In this document: piece by piece, positions 9,393 to 17,688 of the stretch | Numbering within the stretch: the stretch's first letter is position 1 | Layout: each line of letters begins with the position of its first letter | DNA from: JADJLQ01 sp040007895 | Lineage (GTDB): Bacteria; Bacteroidota; Bacteroidia; Chitinophagales; Saprospiraceae | DNA: 40,647 nt | Reading direction: 5' to 3' | Assembly: GCA_040007895.1 (NCBI GenBank) | Contig: JBDTUE010000013.1 | Coordinates: 1 to 40,647, forward strand | Translations under genes and position numbers: made by a program | Notes under the pieces: generated by a model | What the model was told of the DNA's origin: nothing | Databases searched by the model: none | The model's input: only the letters and a program-made list of their open reading frames with translations

Positions 9393-10742
9393 ATGAGAAT
9401 ACATATCATAGCTATGGGTGGAGCCGTAATGCACAATCTCAGTATTGCATTGCATAAAGCTGGACATATCGTCACCGGATCAGACGATGAAATTTATAAT
9501 CCGGCTAAAGACAGACTCCAGTCTTATGGCCTTTTGCCTATATCAGGATGGTATCCTGAAAAAATAGACCAAGACATTGAACTGGTGATTGTCGGAATGC
9601 ATGCTAAAAAGGATAACCCTGAACTTGCGAAAGCCCGTGAATTAAATTTGAAAATAATGTCTTATCCGGCATTTATTTATGAGCATGCTAAGCATAAAAA
9701 TAGGATTGTAATTGCCGGAAGTCATGGTAAGACATCGACGACATCCATGATCATGCATGTACTTCGGACCTTAGATAAAGATTATGACTATTTGGTCGGA
9801 GCTCCTTTGGAAGGTTTTGATCTTATGATCAGGTTATCTGATGCTCCCTTAATGGTAATAGAAGGTGATGAATATCTGAGTTCACCTATAGATCTTACCC
9901 CAAAGATCATGCATTATCAACCTCATACTACAATCATTACCGGTATAGCCTGGGATCATATTAATGTCTTTCCTACTCAGGAAAGTTACGTCCAGGTATT
10001 CAGGGATTATATTAAGGGTCTCCCTAAAGGTGCTACAATATATTATTACTCCGGGGATAAAGCATTGCATAATATCATTACAGAAACGGATAATACTGAT
10101 CTGACGATACAATCCTATATAGCTTATCCTCATATCATCAGAGATGGAATTGCTTATCTACTGCATGACCAAAAAGAATTTCCATTAAAAATATTTGGAA
10201 AGCATAATTTGGAAAATATACAGGCAGCAGTTGATGTTTGTTTAAGCCTTGGAATCCATGAAAAGGAAATATTACATGCATTAATGACCTTTAGTGGTGC
10301 CGCTAAAAGACTTCAACCTTTGTTTTTGTCTGATCATAGCAAAATATATCTCGATTTTGCTCATGCTCCATCTAAAGTAGCCGCTACCGTCAAAGCCATT
10401 AAAGAGCAATATCCGGCGATGCGATTGATCACCTTGCTGGAGTTACATACATTTAGCAGCTTAAATAAAAACTTTATTCCTCAATATGCTCATGCATTGG
10501 ATCCTGCCGATGAAGCTATTGTATTTTTCAATAAACATACCCTCGAGATTAAAGGCATGCCTGATTTGGACCCAGACTATATCCGGGAGATGTTTAAGAA
10601 AAATAATTTGAAGGTAATTACCCAAAATGAAGAGCTTGAAGATTATTTATCTCATATTGACAAAAAAGATACGGTCGTACTTTTCATGAGTAGTGGTACC
10701 TTTAACGGAGTTCAAATCAAGGAGTGGGCTAACTCAAATTAA
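9393..10742 (+). CDS. mpl: Mur ligase of the Mpl type (UDP-MurNAc:tripeptide ligase)
   Basis: Cytoplasmic ATP-dependent Mur ligase that attaches recycled L-Ala-D-Glu-meso-diaminopimelate to UDP-N-acetylmuramate, salvaging murein peptides. The 449-residue protein opens with the Rossmann motif HIIAMGGAVMHNLS, resembling MurC/Mpl. The ATP loop is IAGSHGKTSTTSM near 107-119. The central domain has IEGDEY and ITGIAWDHINVFP, and the C-terminal domain has YLDFAHAPSKV. The MurC-type GxGGIGMS start is replaced by MGGAVMHNL, which favours Mpl over MurC. It lies 87 bp downstream of the carboxylase subunit and 10 bp ahead of the SMP-30 gene, so it likely shares a transcript with the latter. Confidence 0.9.
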   Translation: MRIHIIAMGGAVMHNLSIALHKAGHIVTGSDDEIYNPAKDRLQSYGLLPISGWYPEKIDQDIELVIVGMHAKKDNPELAKARELNLKIMSYPAFIYEHAKHKNRIVIAGSHGKTSTTSMIMHVLRTLDKDYDYLVGAPLEGFDLMIRLSDAPLMVIEGDEYLSSPIDLTPKIMHYQPHTTIITGIAWDHINVFPTQESYVQVFRDYIKGLPKGATIYYYSGDKALHNIITETDNTDLTIQSYIAYPHIIRDGIAYLLHDQKEFPLKIFGKHNLENIQAAVDVCLSLGIHEKEILHALMTFSGAAKRLQPLFLSDHSKIYLDFAHAPSKVAATVKAIKEQYPAMRLITLLELHTFSSLNKNFIPQYAHALDPADEAIVFFNKHTLEIKGMPDLDPDYIREMFKKNNLKVITQNEELEDYLSHIDKKDTVVLFMSSGTFNGVQIKEWANSN

Positions 10743-10752
10743 ATCTTTACGT

Positions 10753-11760
10753 ATGAAAAAATATTTCATTTTAATCAATCTTCTATTTGTTTATGGCAGC
10801 CTGATGTGTCAGTCCATCAAATCTCTTGGTAAAATTCATATTGTCGATCCATTAGCTAATGCGTTATTAGATTCTACTTCCATTATAGAAGTGTTGGCTG
10901 ATGGTTTTGATTGGTCTGAAGGTCCATTGTGGTGGAACGAAGAGAAAGCTTTGTTGTTTAGTGACGTTCCTCAGAACACAGTATATATTTGGAGAGATAA
11001 TGGGGAAGGAACTAAACCATATATTAAACCATCCGGATTTACAGGAGTTGGTAAATACAGCGGAGAGCCAGGCAGTAACGGACTGACGAGGGATTTAAAA
11101 GGAAATCTTATCTCCTGTGAACATGGTGATCGAAGAATTTCAGCCATGCCATTAAACAAGCCTGGTGGCAAAATGACAATTACGGATAATCTATATGGGA
11201 AAAGATTTAATTCACCCAACGACGTCATCGTAGATTCTAAAGGAAGAATTTATTTTACAGATCCTCCTTATGGCCTTCCATTGCAGGAGAAGGATAAGTT
11301 TGAAACTGGTGTTTTTGGAGTTTATCTTTTTGAAAAAGGAAAAACAACCTTGATCATAAAAGATTTAACTCGTCCCAATGGATTGACTTTATCCCCCGAT
11401 GAGAAAACATTGTATGTTGCTCAATCTGATCCGGATAAAGCATACTATATGAAATATCCGGTGCTTACGACGGGATTAGTAGGTAAAGGATCTTTATTGT
11501 TTGATGCGACTCCTATGAAGAATGCCGGATTGACGGGTTTGCCGGATGGAATAAAAATGGATCATCTTGGTAATATATGGGGCACAGGACCCGGAGGTAT
11601 ACTCATCATTTCGCCTAAAGGTATTTTATTAGCAAGAATAGAAACAGGTCAGGCAACTGCCAACTGTGGTTGGGGAGAAGATGGAAGCACATTGTTTATA
11701 ACTGCTGATATGTATCTATGCAGACTTAAAACAAAAGTCAAAGGCACGCCATTCCGATAG
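10753..11760 (+). CDS. Secreted SMP-30/gluconolactonase-like protein
   Basis: Six-bladed beta-propeller of the SMP-30/gluconolactonase/luciferin-regenerating enzyme family, which hydrolyses sugar lactones using one divalent metal. ATG 10753 gives 335 residues starting with a signal peptide that ends near GSLMCQ, so the product is periplasmic or exported. An open frame reaching back to 10693 overlaps mpl and lacks a sensible N-terminus. Probable metal ligands are Glu in WSEGPLWW, Asn in FNSPNDVIVD, Asn in TRPNGLTLSPDE and Asp in LPDGIKMD. It follows mpl by 10 bp. The real substrate is unknown, as many family members are not gluconolactonases. Confidence 0.88.
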   Translation: MKKYFILINLLFVYGSLMCQSIKSLGKIHIVDPLANALLDSTSIIEVLADGFDWSEGPLWWNEEKALLFSDVPQNTVYIWRDNGEGTKPYIKPSGFTGVGKYSGEPGSNGLTRDLKGNLISCEHGDRRISAMPLNKPGGKMTITDNLYGKRFNSPNDVIVDSKGRIYFTDPPYGLPLQEKDKFETGVFGVYLFEKGKTTLIIKDLTRPNGLTLSPDEKTLYVAQSDPDKAYYMKYPVLTTGLVGKGSLLFDATPMKNAGLTGLPDGIKMDHLGNIWGTGPGGILIISPKGILLARIETGQATANCGWGEDGSTLFITADMYLCRLKTKVKGTPFR

Positions 11761-11784
11761 ATATAATTTTAGGGAAAATAATTT

Positions 11785-12702
11785 TTATTCACCACTAACT
11801 TTAAAAGTGGCATTTTTTTGTTTACGGATCAATCCTACAGACAACATTAGCCCTGCCATTCCGATAACATGATAGAAATTTAATTTTTCACCGGCGAGTA
11901 CACCCCAACCGATAGCTACCATGGGTATAAAATAAGTATTGGCACTTGCAAATAAAGGAGTAGAGATACTGATCAAATAATTATGAATGATAATAGCCAA
12001 TGCAGAACCGATTAATCCTAAAAGCATTAATGCGTAAAGGGAACTATAATGCTCGGGAGCAATTCGAAATGAATTGATATTGGGTAAAAAGAAAATCAAC
12101 ATTGCCATAAGCCCTGCAAAAACGACACTGCAAACACTGACTGCAATCGGAGATACCACACTAAGATGATTTTTTACCAGGTTAATATTCAAACCGTAAC
12201 AAACCGTCGCGAGTACTACCAGTAAAGCATAAGCGTTGATAGACCATCCCGTTCTGGAAGATAACATACTTAGATAGAATGAAGATGCCAACCCAAGTAC
12301 CAAGCCAATAATTTGAAGAAAAGCAAATTTATTTTTAAACCAAAAGATGGCAATCAGCAGGGTCCAGGTAGGAGTCAGTGCATTTAAGATCCCGGCCACG
12401 GAGCTTTGGATATGTTGTTGTGCAAAACAAAATAGATAGGCAGGTAAAAACATCGCAAAAAACCCGGTAAGACAAACGTATTTTAATTTATGCCCGGGAA
12501 TTTTTTTAAACTGAAAAAAGGCAAGGGGTAACAAACTCAATCCTGCTGTCATCAATCGAATAGTGGCAGCCTGGATAAAACCGTAATGTTCCAGCCCTTT
12601 TTTAATTAATATAAAACTACTGCCCCAAATCAGGGACAAGAGAATCAATAATATCCATCGTAAAGGAGAGGGATCGGGCTTTAATTTCATAGGAAAAGGC
12701 AT
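11785..12702 (-). CDS. EamA/DMT-family transporter
   Basis: A 305-residue inner-membrane protein with about ten hydrophobic helices arranged as two similar halves, typical of the drug/metabolite transporter superfamily (EamA). The N-terminal helix shows LLSLIWGSSFILIKKGL, the usual WGSSF signature. The second half repeats with IGSALAIIIHNYLI and ANTYFIPMVAIGWGVLAGEKL, the family's second-repeat motif. It probably exports amino acids or another small metabolite. It is the last gene of a minus-strand set with the GNAT-like protein (8 bp upstream) and the Xaa-Pro aminopeptidase, which would fit export of surplus amino acids, but that is inference. Confidence 0.9.
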   Translation of the reverse strand: MPFPMKLKPDPSPLRWILLILLSLIWGSSFILIKKGLEHYGFIQAATIRLMTAGLSLLPLAFFQFKKIPGHKLKYVCLTGFFAMFLPAYLFCFAQQHIQSSVAGILNALTPTWTLLIAIFWFKNKFAFLQIIGLVLGLASSFYLSMLSSRTGWSINAYALLVVLATVCYGLNINLVKNHLSVVSPIAVSVCSVVFAGLMAMLIFFLPNINSFRIAPEHYSSLYALMLLGLIGSALAIIIHNYLISISTPLFASANTYFIPMVAIGWGVLAGEKLNFYHVIGMAGLMLSVGLIRKQKNATFKVSGE

Positions 12703-12710
12703 CAGATGAT

Positions 12711-13490
12711 TCAGGATAATTTACTCAGCCAATCATCCGGGTGCTGTATTTGTTTAAATTCATCGATTAACTTTAATTCATTGTCTGAATTACATAATCG
12801 TTGCAATTCTTTAACGTGGATTGACCATTGGTTTCCGTCAAAAAACTCTACTGCTTTAAAATCTCTTGTCTTGTAAAGTGATTTTTCGAGATAACCATTA
12901 CCCAGATAGATATATTGTTTACCGGATTCCTTTGCTATATGTATACATTTCCACATTAACCATTTTCCCAATGGAATTCCTTGTTCCAGGGTATCTGTAT
13001 CGTAAAAAGCAAACCAATAATGAAAGAGTTCGTTGGTCATGACGGCAAGAATATAACCTATGACTGATCCCCGGGAGGAAAAAGTAAGAATATGTGTCAG
13101 ATATTTTCGTTGAGTAATGTACTCTATTCGCTGTAAAGGCATCTTATCTTCTCCTATTCTTTCCTCACTATATTGTTTGGCAAAAGCATAGAACTGGTCC
13201 CACTGATCAAATTGTTCAATCGGGGTGATTTGGTATTCAATATGAAGATCTTCTGCTTTTCTGTTAACTCTTCTATTTTCACTGGAATCGGCAAATTTGC
13301 CAAGATCGATCCTTATACCCCTTGATTTATAATATAAATCGTGATTTAATTCCTGGTTACCGGTGTATGGAAGAAATCCTTCGGGATAAAGTCTGTCAAG
13401 GTCGTGAATAGAATCATACGTCGCATAAATCGTATAACCAAAAGTATAGGTTGAATAGTCATGACGATACTCTGATAAAAAAACTTTCAT
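12711..13490 (-). CDS. GNAT-fold protein resembling arginyl/leucyl-tRNA-protein transferases
   Basis: A 259-residue protein, not securely assigned. The N-terminal part (DRLYPEGFLPYTGNQ near residues 34-48, then YYKSRGIRIDL) recalls the substrate loop of Ate1/Bpt-type aminoacyl-tRNA-protein transferases. The C-terminal half (residues about 110-215) has GNAT-like features: GSVIGYILAVMTNELFHYWFAFYD, then LGKWLMWKCIHIAKESGKQYIYLGNGYLEKSLYK. Such transferases add Arg or Leu to protein N-termini as a degradation signal. The N-terminal CxxC of Ate1 is not seen. It sits between an Xaa-Pro aminopeptidase and an EamA exporter in one operon-like run. An ordinary N-acetyltransferase is the alternative. 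Confidence 0.6.
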   Translation of the reverse strand: MKVFLSEYRHDYSTYTFGYTIYATYDSIHDLDRLYPEGFLPYTGNQELNHDLYYKSRGIRIDLGKFADSSENRRVNRKAEDLHIEYQITPIEQFDQWDQFYAFAKQYSEERIGEDKMPLQRIEYITQRKYLTHILTFSSRGSVIGYILAVMTNELFHYWFAFYDTDTLEQGIPLGKWLMWKCIHIAKESGKQYIYLGNGYLEKSLYKTRDFKAVEFFDGNQWSIHVKELQRLCNSDNELKLIDEFKQIQHPDDWLSKLS

Positions 13491-13515
13491 AGTTAGTTTT
13501 AATCGAATAGAATGC

Positions 13516-14925
13516 TTATTGGTAGGCTTCCGATCGGAGCAACTCTATTTCTATAATTTCTTTTGGAATAGGAGGTCCTATCACTTGCACATGGTCATCC
13601 TGCACCAATACATTGTCTTCGATTCTTATTCCTCCAAATGGCAATACCTTTTCGATTTTATCATACTGGATGAAGTCTTTAAATTTATTTTCTGATTTCC
13701 ATAAGGCTATCAGCTCTGGAATAAAATAAATACCAGGTTCTACGGTAAGAACCATTCCGGTTTTCAAGGTTTTTGCGAGTCGTAAAGATTTTAAACCAAA
13801 TTGTGAGCTTCGTTTCAATTCTCCTTCATATCCGGTGTATTCTTCACCAATGGCTTCCATGTCATGCACATCCAATCCCAGCGGATGCCCCAGTCCATGT
13901 GGAAAAAACATCGCATGCACGCCTTGTTCAACAAGATCATCCGGATGTCCCGATAAGAACCCAAGTGAAATTAATCCTTCTGTAATAAGCTTTGCAGCAT
14001 TAAGATGGATGTCTATATATTGAATACCTTGTTTAGCGGATGCAATGGATTGTTTTAATGCCGCTAATACGAGAGAATAAATATCACTTTGTAAACCGCT
14101 AAAGGTTGGACTCACTGGAATAGTCCGGGTAATATCACCTGAGTAATGCATTGGAGATTCGGCAGCAAAGTCACCCAACAATAATTGTCCTTCTTTTAGA
14201 ATATTGGAATATGAATGATTGTGTAACGTTTGTCCATTGATGGTTAATATAATGGGGTAGGGAAGGTCTACATTGTTTCGTAAACACTCAGCTCTTATAC
14301 CTGCCATGATATTTGCCTCTGTCATACCTGCTTTTGCGGTGGTCATCATGACCTTATGCATATTACCGGATGTTCGAATAGCTTCTGTTAATTGAATAAT
14401 TTCTTCCGGAGATTTGATTTCCCTCATTTTTACAACTTCAAGGGCTAATCGCTGGCTATAGTTTTGAGCAATTTGTTCTGGGGGTTGTTGAAGAATTTTT
14501 CCCAATACAAAAGACTGATCTCCACGATATACAGGAAGGTAATGAATTGGAACTTTTTTAGAAATTAAAGCGCCAATTAATTGATATCCCTCTTGTAATG
14601 AAATCACCCGGTCAATACCGGATTTATCTGCTAAAGCATTCAACGTTAATGCCGGACCGGTCCATACGATGTCCATCATAGTCATATCATCTCCGATCAA
14701 TATAGATTCACCGGTATGACTGTCTATCAGGAGAAAAATACCTGGTCTTTCAATCCCACAATAGTATAGAAAACTGCTTTCTTGTCTGAATGGATAGGCA
14801 TTATCCCGATAGTTCATTCCGACTTCTTCGTTGGCAGCTAACAAGATCATACCATCTTGTATCGACAAGGCAAGTCCGGATCTCCTGGTATGATATATTT
14901 CAGGATTAAAAAAATGTAAATTCAT
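13516..14925 (-). CDS. pepP: Xaa-Pro aminopeptidase (M24B)
   Basis: Metallopeptidase releasing an N-terminal residue that precedes proline. From ATG 14925 there are 469 residues; an in-frame TTG at 14943 is the alternative start. The N-terminal domain (about 1-170) is the non-catalytic creatinase-like domain. The C-terminal pita-bread domain carries all five metal ligands: Asp252 in LLGDFAAES, Asp264 in YSGDITRT, His347 in HGLGHPLGLDVHD, Glu396 in VLTVEPGIYF and Glu436 in GGIRIEDNV. No signal peptide is present. The GNAT/transferase-like gene follows at 25 bp and the EamA gene after it. Size and motifs match E. coli PepP. Confidence 0.94.
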   Translation of the reverse strand: MNLHFFNPEIYHTRRSGLALSIQDGMILLAANEEVGMNYRDNAYPFRQESSFLYYCGIERPGIFLLIDSHTGESILIGDDMTMMDIVWTGPALTLNALADKSGIDRVISLQEGYQLIGALISKKVPIHYLPVYRGDQSFVLGKILQQPPEQIAQNYSQRLALEVVKMREIKSPEEIIQLTEAIRTSGNMHKVMMTTAKAGMTEANIMAGIRAECLRNNVDLPYPIILTINGQTLHNHSYSNILKEGQLLLGDFAAESPMHYSGDITRTIPVSPTFSGLQSDIYSLVLAALKQSIASAKQGIQYIDIHLNAAKLITEGLISLGFLSGHPDDLVEQGVHAMFFPHGLGHPLGLDVHDMEAIGEEYTGYEGELKRSSQFGLKSLRLAKTLKTGMVLTVEPGIYFIPELIALWKSENKFKDFIQYDKIEKVLPFGGIRIEDNVLVQDDHVQVIGPPIPKEIIEIELLRSEAYQ

Positions 14926-14972
14926 ATTTTTTAAGAAGGTCAAATTAACGAAAATCCGATCAAAAGGCTGTG

Positions 14973-14980
14973 TAAATTTG
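14973..14980 (+). promoter_or_regulatory. TAnnTTTG -7 box before mscS
   Basis: TAAATTTG matches the -7 consensus exactly and lies 21 bases before ATG 15002, in the short divergent gap with the Xaa-Pro aminopeptidase. No TTTG is present at the -33 distance. Confidence 0.45.
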
Positions 14981-15001
14981 CACCTATATTTTAAATATTT
15001 T

Positions 15002-15853
15002 ATGAGGTTATTTTTTCAATTAATTAAAGTGATTATTATAGCAGGATTGATCCTGGTGAATGAATATAAAGCACAATGGTTTGGAACTACTTTAGCAGAT
15101 ACTCACTTAATCACAGGATTGTTCGGATTTTTATTGTTTTTTCTTATTTCTGAGACCGCTCGGGATCTCTTATTGTATTTATACAGGAAGAGAAAAAAAT
15201 TGAATGCAAGAGCCACAGACAATGTGACTATAGGATTGGATAATATTTACATTTTGATCCTGGCCGGCGCTATCTTTTACTTTGTACTTCATATTATGAA
15301 TCTTAAACCCCGGGATTTTTTTACAGGTATTACTTTGATTTCTGCTGCCATTGCGATCATTATGAAAGATTATATTTCTAATATTATCAGTGGAATGATC
15401 CTTGCGTTTTCAGATAAATTGAAGATTGGTGATTATGTCCAGGTAGGACAATTCCGCGGAGAAATAATAGATTTTTCACTTACCAGCATTACCCTGAGGA
15501 ATGACGATGATGAAACTGTTTATATACCGATTAATACCATATTTTCTCATGAATTGACCAATTTTACCAATGGAGAAATCGATACGATTACCGTTGACTT
15601 CGAACTAAATAACAGGATGAAAATACCATTTGAAGTCTTGAAAGAAAAAATAAACGCGATCATCCTTCCTTATACAATCAACTTTATAGAAAACAGTCAT
15701 GATTTGTTTGTAAGTGCCAGTAAGCAGGAGAGTACCATATTTAAATTTAAGTATACCCTGAAAGCAAGAGACCTTAACCTGGCGAGACGAATACAGGCTG
15801 ATATACTAAAAGAAGTCTATGAAAATACATCCATGTTGAAGCAAATCATATAG
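15002..15853 (+). CDS. Small-conductance mechanosensitive channel (MscS family)
   Basis: Inner-membrane channel that opens under membrane tension to release osmolytes during hypo-osmotic shock. ATG 15002 gives 283 residues; an upstream TTG at 14978 only adds eight. Membrane helices lie near residues 7-22, 34-55 and 80-98. The pore-lining helix near 107-127 (GITLISAAIAIIMKDYISNIISG) is followed by the MscS beta domain, KIGDYVQVGQFRGEIIDFSLTSI and then IPINTIFSHELTNFT. The cytoplasmic alpha/beta domain fills the rest. The length is close to E. coli MscS. It is transcribed towards the ABC ATPase gene, with a minus-strand small-RNA candidate in the gap. Confidence 0.92.
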   Translation: MRLFFQLIKVIIIAGLILVNEYKAQWFGTTLADTHLITGLFGFLLFFLISETARDLLLYLYRKRKKLNARATDNVTIGLDNIYILILAGAIFYFVLHIMNLKPRDFFTGITLISAAIAIIMKDYISNIISGMILAFSDKLKIGDYVQVGQFRGEIIDFSLTSITLRNDDDETVYIPINTIFSHELTNFTNGEIDTITVDFELNNRMKIPFEVLKEKINAIILPYTINFIENSHDLFVSASKQESTIFKFKYTLKARDLNLARRIQADILKEVYENTSMLKQII

Positions 15854-15857
15854 TTGA

Positions 15858-15960
15858 AATAAAAAAGCCCCTCGGAAAAGGGGCCTTTAAAAAGAACATC
15901 TTGCCTTTTGATGATCCTGATATTCGTCTTTGAGTTTTATGTATCCAGCTTTGCAGGATG
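15858..15960 (-). ncRNA. Candidate small RNA in the mscS/ABC gap
   Basis: A roughly 100-base minus-strand transcript is predicted from its signals. A TTTG at 15991-15994, a 19-base spacer and TACCTTCG at 15964-15971 resemble the Bacteroidota -33/-7 promoter. A GC-rich hairpin and T-run at 15861-15884 end it. Inside are a 5' hairpin (15943-15959, ATCC/GGAT and GC/GC closing an AAA loop) and a CATC/GATG stem. The segment ATCCTG (15954-15959) can instead pair with CAGGAT (15914-15919), so two exclusive folds exist. No SRP-RNA, tmRNA or RNase P core motif was recognised. A long 3' UTR of the upstream ABC gene is the alternative. Confidence 0.5.
15861..15886 (-). terminator. Intrinsic terminator between mscS and the ABC gene
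   Basis: GCCCCT (15867-15872) pairs with AGGGGC (15879-15884) around a 6-base loop. On the minus strand the stem is followed by TTTTTTATTTC, a good U-tract. On the plus strand the tail is only CTTTAA, so it may serve mscS weakly, but it mainly ends a minus-strand transcript (the small-RNA candidate or the ABC message). Confidence 0.8.
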
Positions 15961-15963
15961 ATA

Positions 15964-15994
15964 CGAAGGTAAACACTTTATAGATTTAAACAAA
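15964..15994 (-). promoter_or_regulatory. Promoter of the small-RNA candidate
   Basis: On the minus strand, TTTG (15991-15994), 19 bases and TACCTTCG (15964-15971) reproduce the Bacteroidota spacing; the -7 box has one mismatch to TAnnTTTG. The start of transcription is expected near 15957-15960. Confidence 0.5.
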
Positions 15995-16066
15995 TTTTAT
16001 TGAATTTTTTTATTGCTAAAAAGTACAATAATATGTTACCATCATTTTATTGTAACCCGTCATTCT

Positions 16067-17518
16067 TTAATTTAGTTCTTGGATGTGATTTTTATCAATC
16101 ATTACACCCTGATCAAGTTTAAGATAGTGATCGATACAAAAAGGTATGTATTCTGCATAATGTGTAACCAGGATCAACGTTTTTTTTGTTTTCATACATA
16201 CAGCATCCAGTAAGTTCATCAATGCAATGTGTTGTTCAGGGTTTAAGCCCTGACCCGGCTCATCTAAGATTAGTAACATTGGATTTTTGACGAAGGCTCT
16301 CAATAAGAGTACCATTCTTTGCTCTCCGAAGGATAATTCATAAAGTCTTTTATCTTTTGAGGAAATATATTCTGATAAGACTAGCCAGTCCATCGTAATA
16401 GCATATTGTTTAGGAGTCAATTTTTGAAATAGTCCAATGGAATCAAACCATCCGGAAGCGATAGTTTCAAATACAGTAAAACTTCTGTCAAAAAACATAT
16501 GAAGCTCCGGTGATAGATAGCCTATCTTTTTTTTAATGTCCCAGATGCTTTCACCGCTGCCACGAGGCCGATCAAATAAAACGATATCGTTGGCGTATGC
16601 CTGAGGATTGTCACCTGTCACCAAACTTAATAAAGTAGATTTGCCTGAACCATTCGGTCCGAGTAATAACCACTTTTCACCCTGGTGAACATTCCACGAA
16701 ATATGATCTAAAATTTTTTTAGTTCTATACGTAATACTAACGTCCTTCATGGCGATGACCTGGTCAACATTACTTACGTCTTCATCGGTGGTAAGTTTTA
16801 GAAGAAGAGATTCATTGAATAGTTTCTTTGAAGGGAATTGAATGACCGGTTGATTTAGAAGATGATCTTTTAATTGTTTAACCTGCCCATGTTCTAATTC
16901 AAGTACTTTAGTGATTCCATTTGGTATTTCACTTAACGTTGTAACCAGGATGATGAAAATACCTTGTTGCATGAGTTGATTTAAACATTGATGTAAATCC
17001 AGTCTGCTGGATGTATCTAAACCATCAAAGGGACTATCCAGGATCATAACCGACGGGTGGTTCAATAACAATTTAGATAACTGAAGTTTTTTATGTTCTC
17101 CATTTGACAGATGCAATAGAGGTTCATCCAGTAAATGATTCAAATGCATCATGCAAGTTATGTCTTCTACTTCCTTCAAAGAACCCAATAAGACCTCACG
17201 AACTGTCAACGCATCATCAGCATCGAGTGCATTAAATCTTTGCTGATAATAGAAATCATAGGTATTGGATTTATTGGCAAACTGATGTTGTTGGCCAACA
17301 TAACAAATCCCCTTGGCAATGCTGGAATTAAATTTTATTTTTCCCTGGTAATAAATTTTCCCTGCTATCGCTTTGGCTAACGTAGTTTTACCGCTTCCGG
17401 ATGGGCCTGTTATCGCCAATTGATCGCCTTCAAATAACTGAAGATTGATGTCTTTTAGAATGGTTTTATCGGCAACTTGAATTTGGACATCAAGAAGTTC
17501 TAATGTAGGAATGGACAT
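16067..17518 (-). CDS. Tandem ABC ATPase (ModF-like) with a degenerate first half
   Basis: A 483-residue soluble protein of two fused ABC ATP-binding domains and no membrane segment, resembling ModF/PhrA-type dual ATPases. Domain 1 has Walker A GPSGSGKT (38-45) and signature LSNGE (137-141). Its Walker B reads MILDSPFDGLD, with Ser162 where the catalytic Glu belongs, and the switch region LVTTLSE lacks the usual His. Domain 2 is complete: GPNGSGKS (287-294), LSFGE (395-399), LILDEP with Glu420, and VTH with His453. One composite site is therefore probably non-hydrolytic. No permease or binding protein is adjacent, so a transport role is unproven. A stand-alone regulatory or repair ATPase is possible. 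Confidence 0.85.
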   Translation of the reverse strand: MSIPTLELLDVQIQVADKTILKDINLQLFEGDQLAITGPSGSGKTTLAKAIAGKIYYQGKIKFNSSIAKGICYVGQQHQFANKSNTYDFYYQQRFNALDADDALTVREVLLGSLKEVEDITCMMHLNHLLDEPLLHLSNGEHKKLQLSKLLLNHPSVMILDSPFDGLDTSSRLDLHQCLNQLMQQGIFIILVTTLSEIPNGITKVLELEHGQVKQLKDHLLNQPVIQFPSKKLFNESLLLKLTTDEDVSNVDQVIAMKDVSITYRTKKILDHISWNVHQGEKWLLLGPNGSGKSTLLSLVTGDNPQAYANDIVLFDRPRGSGESIWDIKKKIGYLSPELHMFFDRSFTVFETIASGWFDSIGLFQKLTPKQYAITMDWLVLSEYISSKDKRLYELSFGEQRMVLLLRAFVKNPMLLILDEPGQGLNPEQHIALMNLLDAVCMKTKKTLILVTHYAEYIPFCIDHYLKLDQGVMIDKNHIQELN

Positions 17519-17688
17519 TAATGTTCTATCGTAAGCTGCTGTAAAGCTAAAAATTTATTGTAGAGATTTTTAGATTGGGTCTGGTAATACCACAGTGCCT
17601 TAAGAAAAATGATTGAGTTAGTCTTTCGTAAATAATAAATTATAAGAATTTTAACCAACGTCGATCCTGTTGACCCCGTTTATCTATT

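Noticed and set aside
15884..15982. Minus-strand reading frame of about 29 codons starting with GTG near 15973, overlapping the small-RNA candidate.
   Set aside because: Its start falls inside or upstream of the proposed -7 box, so the predicted transcript would lack it, and the peptide has no recognisable features.
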